Assembly (NCBI GenBank): GCA_025935155.1
Contig: JAICVV010000081.1
Span: 1-7,931, forward strand
Direction: 5' to 3'
Source of the DNA: Alphaproteobacteria bacterium
GTDB lineage: Bacteria; Pseudomonadota; Alphaproteobacteria; Micropepsales; Micropepsaceae
Length of the DNA stretch: 7,931 nt
Of the stretch, positions 5,463 to 7,931 are shown one piece after another. The notes beneath the pieces are model-generated. The model had not been told where the DNA came from and searched no databases. It saw only the letters and a list, made by a program, of their open reading frames with translations. Position numbers and translations under genes: made by a program. Numbering within the stretch: the first letter of the stretch is position 1; each line of letters opens with the position of its first letter.

Positions 5463-5786
5463 TCAGACGGCGGGATGCTCCGCGGCGGCCCGCAGAGCCG
5501 AGCGTTCGCGGAATATAAGGTACAGATTGCGGGAATACACGATCAGTCCGGAAGCCTGGCCGACAATGAACACGGCATCGCCCACATAGATTGCGTAGGC
5601 CAGCAGCACGAGCCCTCCACTCACGCTGCAATACCAGAAGCCAAGGGGGATCACGCTGCGGCCCTCCCGCTCGCTCTGGAACCACTGCACGATGAATCGT
5701 GCCGCGAATAGCCCCTGCCCGGCAAAACCGATGACCTTCCAGAGGTGGGGGACGGTGGAAAACCACATCATCACGTGGCCAAGCAT
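5463..5786 (-). CDS. LAB_N domain membrane protein (lipid-A-disaccharide synthase N-terminal domain family)
   Basis: This 107-residue membrane protein matches the LAB_N family (PF07578). Its three motifs are GFAGQGLFAARFIVQWFQSE (20-39), SVIPLGFWYCSVSGG (44-58), and DAVFIVGQASGLIVYSRNL (70-88). There are three predicted helices, at about 18-36, 46-68 and 70-92. The domain is named from some LpxB enzymes that carry it at the N-terminus, but this stand-alone copy has no LpxB catalytic part. Its biochemical role is unsettled. It is a small integral-membrane protein often beside GT2 and GT39 glycosyltransferases, which suggests involvement with lipid-linked sugars. The ATG at 5786 directly follows the GT2 stop codon (TGAATG), and its Shine-Dalgarno GAGGAG lies inside the end of the GT2 gene, so the two are almost certainly translationally coupled. 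Confidence 0.9.
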   Translation of the reverse strand: MLGHVMMWFSTVPHLWKVIGFAGQGLFAARFIVQWFQSEREGRSVIPLGFWYCSVSGGLVLLAYAIYVGDAVFIVGQASGLIVYSRNLYLIFRERSALRAAAEHPAV

Positions 5787-6506
5787 TCACATCTCCTCAG
5801 GCTCGGCGATGCCGCGGAAGCGCTTCTGCAACCATCGCACTCCGAACGTGTCCACAACCCCCACCAGCGCCCGATGCAGATTGTTGTATTTGGAGGCGCC
5901 CTGCGTTCGCGGGCGGTGATTCACCGGCACCTCTCGCACTTCATACCCTTCCCGCAGCATGAGCGCGATCAGGAAGCGGTGCATGTGATCGAAATACGGC
6001 AGCGCCAGATATACCTCCCGGCGGAACGCCTTCAGCCCGCAACCGGAATCGCTGGCGCCATCCTTCAGCATGCGGCGCCGAAACGCATTGGCAAAATTGG
6101 ATGCAAAACGGCGGTTGGAAGCGTCCTGCCGGTTGACGCGCACGCCGCCGACCAGTCCCAATCTGCCGGTGTTATCGGAACGAAGAATGGAGAGCAGTTC
6201 CGGAATGTCCGCGGGATCGTTCTGCCCGTCGCCATCGAGCGTGACGACGATATCGCCGCGCGCGGCCCGCACGCCGGTGCGCACCGCGCGGCTCTGCCCG
6301 AAATTGCCGTTGTGCCGAATGGCGCGGAAATTCGGGAGTTCGGACTTCAGGGCGCGCAATTCCGCCGCGGTACCGTCGTTTGAGCCATCGTCCACGAAGA
6401 TGATTTCTGCGGTTTCGTTCGCGGTCGCAGCCGCGATTTCACGGCCGAGGGATGCCACGTTCCCCGCCTCGTCTTTCACGGGCACGACAACGGAAAGCGT
6501 TACCAT
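5787..6506 (-). CDS. Family 2 glycosyltransferase, dolichol/undecaprenyl-phosphate sugar synthase type
   Basis: This 239-residue enzyme is expected to transfer a sugar from a nucleotide donor to a polyprenyl phosphate on the inner face of the inner membrane. It begins with the GT2 strand LSVVVPVKDEAGNV (4-17). It shows IIFVDDGSNDGT (35-46) with the nucleotide-binding aspartates, LDGDGQNDP (90-98) with the metal-binding DxD (D91, D93), DSGCGLKAFRR (153-163) and the DPM1-type close RTQGASKYN (200-208). Unlike ArnC or GtrB, it has no C-terminal membrane helices, so it is a DPM1-like soluble or peripheral form. I start at the ATG read from 6506, where family homology begins. The frame is open to 6662, but those 52 extra residues are unlike the family. 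The ribosome binding site is weak. It heads the four-gene minus-strand unit. The sugar cannot be predicted. Confidence 0.92.
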   Translation of the reverse strand: MVTLSVVVPVKDEAGNVASLGREIAAATANETAEIIFVDDGSNDGTAAELRALKSELPNFRAIRHNGNFGQSRAVRTGVRAARGDIVVTLDGDGQNDPADIPELLSILRSDNTGRLGLVGGVRVNRQDASNRRFASNFANAFRRRMLKDGASDSGCGLKAFRREVYLALPYFDHMHRFLIALMLREGYEVREVPVNHRPRTQGASKYNNLHRALVGVVDTFGVRWLQKRFRGIAEPEEM

Positions 6507-6569
6507 CGAGAATTCGCTCGGTCCCGTTCCACCAGCTGTTCGAGACGCACTCTGAATGCGACGCGCGGG

Positions 6570-6587
6570 CTTATACAGGCCGGCCTG
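6570..6587. promoter_or_regulatory. 12-base perfect palindrome beside a -10-like box, candidate operator
   Basis: CAGGCCGGCCTG (6576-6587) is a perfect palindrome in the 138-base space between the divergent GT2 and GT39 genes. Directly next to it, on the minus strand, TATAAG (6575-6570) matches a -10 box at 5 of 6 bases, 64 bases before the GT2 start. No good -35 is visible at 16-18 bases. A palindrome in the spacer of a promoter is a usual operator position. It could control either gene or both. Confidence 0.35.
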
Positions 6588-6644
6588 GAGAGGGAACAGC
6601 CTCGCATTTCCGTCCCGCTCGCCAGGACTGCTAGACAGGCGCCG

Positions 6645-7931
6645 GTGAGCGACTCGACCCAAACGCCGGAAACACGCCTATCGCAGCGGCTCGGCCGCCG
6701 CCCGATCCCTGTCCTGATCTTCCTCTGTCTGCTGGCATGGCTGCCGGGCTTGTTCGCACTGCCGCCGCTCGACCGCGACGAAAGCCGCTTCGCGCAAGCC
6801 TCCAGGCAGATGATCGAAAGCGGCAATTACATCGACATCCGCTTCAGCACCCTGCCGCGCTACAACAAGCCGGTGGGCATCTACTGGGCACAGGCCGCGG
6901 CCACGCGCGCCTTTGGCCATCCGCCCTACAATCAGATCTGGACGTATCGCCTGCCCTCGCTGGTCGGCGGGCTGCTGTCGGTGTTGCTCACCTATTGGAG
7001 CGCACGGGCTTTTGCCTCGCGTGAGGCGGCGCTGCTGGCGGGCGCGATGCTGGCGTTATGTCTTGCGCTTTCGGCCGAAGCTGAAATGGCAACCACCGAT
7101 GCGCTGCTGCTCGCGACGATTGTGGCGGCGCAGGGATTCTTCCTGCGCGTGTACCTTCACGCGCGTGGCCGCTTGGACGCTGCGCCGCCACTCTGGATGG
7201 CGCTGGCATGCTGGGCGGCAATCGGTATCGGCATTCTTCTGAAGGGGCCCGTGATCGTTGGAATTGTTGCGCTGACGACGCTGGCGCTCTCGCTGTGGGA
7301 CCGCGACTGGAAATGGCTGCGCGGCCTTCGCGCTGGCCCCGGCGTTCTCGTGATGCTGGCTGTCGTGCTACCGTGGGCAATCGCGATTGCGTTTGCCAGC
7401 CACGGCGCCTTCTACCAGCGCTCGCTTGGGCACGACTTTGCGGCGAAAGTTCTTTCCGGGCAGGAAACCCACGGTGCGCCGCCCGGCTATTATCTGGCGC
7501 TGTTCAGCATCACCTTCTGGCCGGCGACGTTGTTCGCGTTGTCTGGTGTCGGCAATGCAATCGCGCAGCGATCGGAACCAGCATTTCGGTACCTGCTTGC
7601 CTGGGTGGTGCCGAGCTGGCTGATGTTCGAGCTCGTGCCGACCAAGCTGCCGCATTACATCCTGCCGGTGTATCCTGCGCTGGCGATAATGGCGGCGATC
7701 TGGCTGATGATGCCGCGCGATTCCGTCAGGAAGCGTTGGGCGCGCGTGCTGCCGACTATCGCAATCGTTCAGTTCGTCATCGTGTCGCTGCTAACTGCCA
7801 TAGCGCTCGTGCTCGTACCCGTGCAGCTTGGCAAGGGCGAAAACGCTGTCGCGGTGATCGGCGCCGTGCTGGTGCTGAGTCTTTCAGCGGCCGCTGTCGT
7901 TTTCCAGCTGGGGCGTCGATCGATTGCCGCA
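6645..7931 (+). CDS. Family 39 (ArnT/PMT-like) membrane glycosyltransferase, 3' end outside the window
   Basis: The first 429 codons are present and the gene runs off the right edge. I start at GTG 6645, preceded by ACAGG. The frame stays open upstream, but I see no better start. After a short polar tail, helix 1 (about 20-40, PIPVLIFLCLLAWLPGLFAL) leads into PPLDRDESRFAQASRQM (40-56). The acidic residues D43, D45 and E46 in the first periplasmic loop are the hallmark of the GT-C / GT39 fold. YNKPVGIYWAQAA (about 71-83) and YRLPSLVGG follow, then many hydrophobic helices, with LKGP near 200 and VPTKLPHYILPVYPALA near 330-345. Such enzymes take a sugar from a polyprenyl phosphate carrier and attach it to a periplasmic acceptor: lipid A for ArnT, proteins for PMT. 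Next to GT2 and LAB_N, a lipid A or other envelope glycan acceptor is likely. The acceptor is inferred. Confidence 0.92.
   Translation, partial: MSDSTQTPETRLSQRLGRRPIPVLIFLCLLAWLPGLFALPPLDRDESRFAQASRQMIESGNYIDIRFSTLPRYNKPVGIYWAQAAATRAFGHPPYNQIWTYRLPSLVGGLLSVLLTYWSARAFASREAALLAGAMLALCLALSAEAEMATTDALLLATIVAAQGFFLRVYLHARGRLDAAPPLWMALACWAAIGIGILLKGPVIVGIVALTTLALSLWDRDWKWLRGLRAGPGVLVMLAVVLPWAIAIAFASHGAFYQRSLGHDFAAKVLSGQETHGAPPGYYLALFSITFWPATLFALSGVGNAIAQRSEPAFRYLLAWVVPSWLMFELVPTKLPHYILPVYPALAIMAAIWLMMPRDSVRKRWARVLPTIAIVQFVIVSLLTAIALVLVPVQLGKGENAVAVIGAVLVLSLSAAAVVFQLGRRSIAA

Noticed and set aside
5745..6383. 212-codon plus-strand frame opposite the GT2 gene
   Set aside because: The minus strand encodes all GT2 motifs; the antisense product has no family features.
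6507..6662. 52-residue N-terminal extension of the GT2 enzyme
   Set aside because: GT2 homology begins within three residues of the ATG read from 6506, and the extension would consume the divergent promoter region and overlap the GT39 start.
1..7931. Search by eye for tRNA genes, CRISPR repeats, insertion sequences, integrase sites and phage genes
   Set aside because: None seen. Gene content and base composition look uniform across the window, with no sign of recent transfer.

Overview
The window looks like ordinary chromosomal DNA from a GC-rich alphaproteobacterium. The evidence is an RcdA (DUF1465) homologue, a DUF1192 protein, a cysteine-free L31 of the alphaproteobacterial kind, and a lipid-A-type gene set made of a GT2 glycosyltransferase, a LAB_N protein and a GT39 glycosyltransferase. 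I cannot assign a genus. I see no tRNA, rRNA, insertion sequence, prophage or CRISPR array. Coding density is high, and no stretch over about 140 bases lacks a gene.

Left block (1-3279). A quinone-oxidoreductase-like gene runs off the left edge on the minus strand. Divergent from it are a small DUF1192 gene and then rcdA, an adaptor gene for regulated ClpXP proteolysis of the cell-cycle regulator CtrA in Caulobacter. rpmE (ribosomal protein L31) converges on rcdA with only 12 bases between them, and has a good sigma70-type promoter. Divergent from rpmE is a full-length half-size ABC exporter with fused membrane and ATPase domains. From memory, this gene order recurs in alphaproteobacteria.

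Middle (3280-4376). Two plus-strand genes lie here: a small secreted two-cysteine protein with its own candidate promoter, and a DUF1993 (DinB-like fold) protein. A strong GC-rich hairpin separates them.

Right block (4408-7931). A four-gene minus-strand unit reads from right to left: GT2 polyprenyl-phosphate sugar synthase, LAB_N membrane protein (stop and start codons abut as TGAATG), a four-helix membrane protein of unknown function, and a DUF4337 membrane/coiled-coil protein. Divergent from it, and cut by the right edge, is a GT39 (ArnT/PMT-like) membrane glycosyltransferase. The 138-base divergent intergenic region holds a perfect 12-base palindrome next to a -10-like box. Together, GT2, LAB_N and GT39 suggest a pathway that makes a lipid-linked sugar, possibly moves it across the inner membrane, and transfers it to a periplasmic acceptor such as lipid A.

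The most interesting items are a near-consensus CtrA box upstream of rcdA, the compact GT2/LAB_N/GT39 set with two unexplained membrane proteins attached, and the regulatory-looking repeats at 3310-3326 and 6576-6587. Nothing here is clearly a new defence or mobile system.
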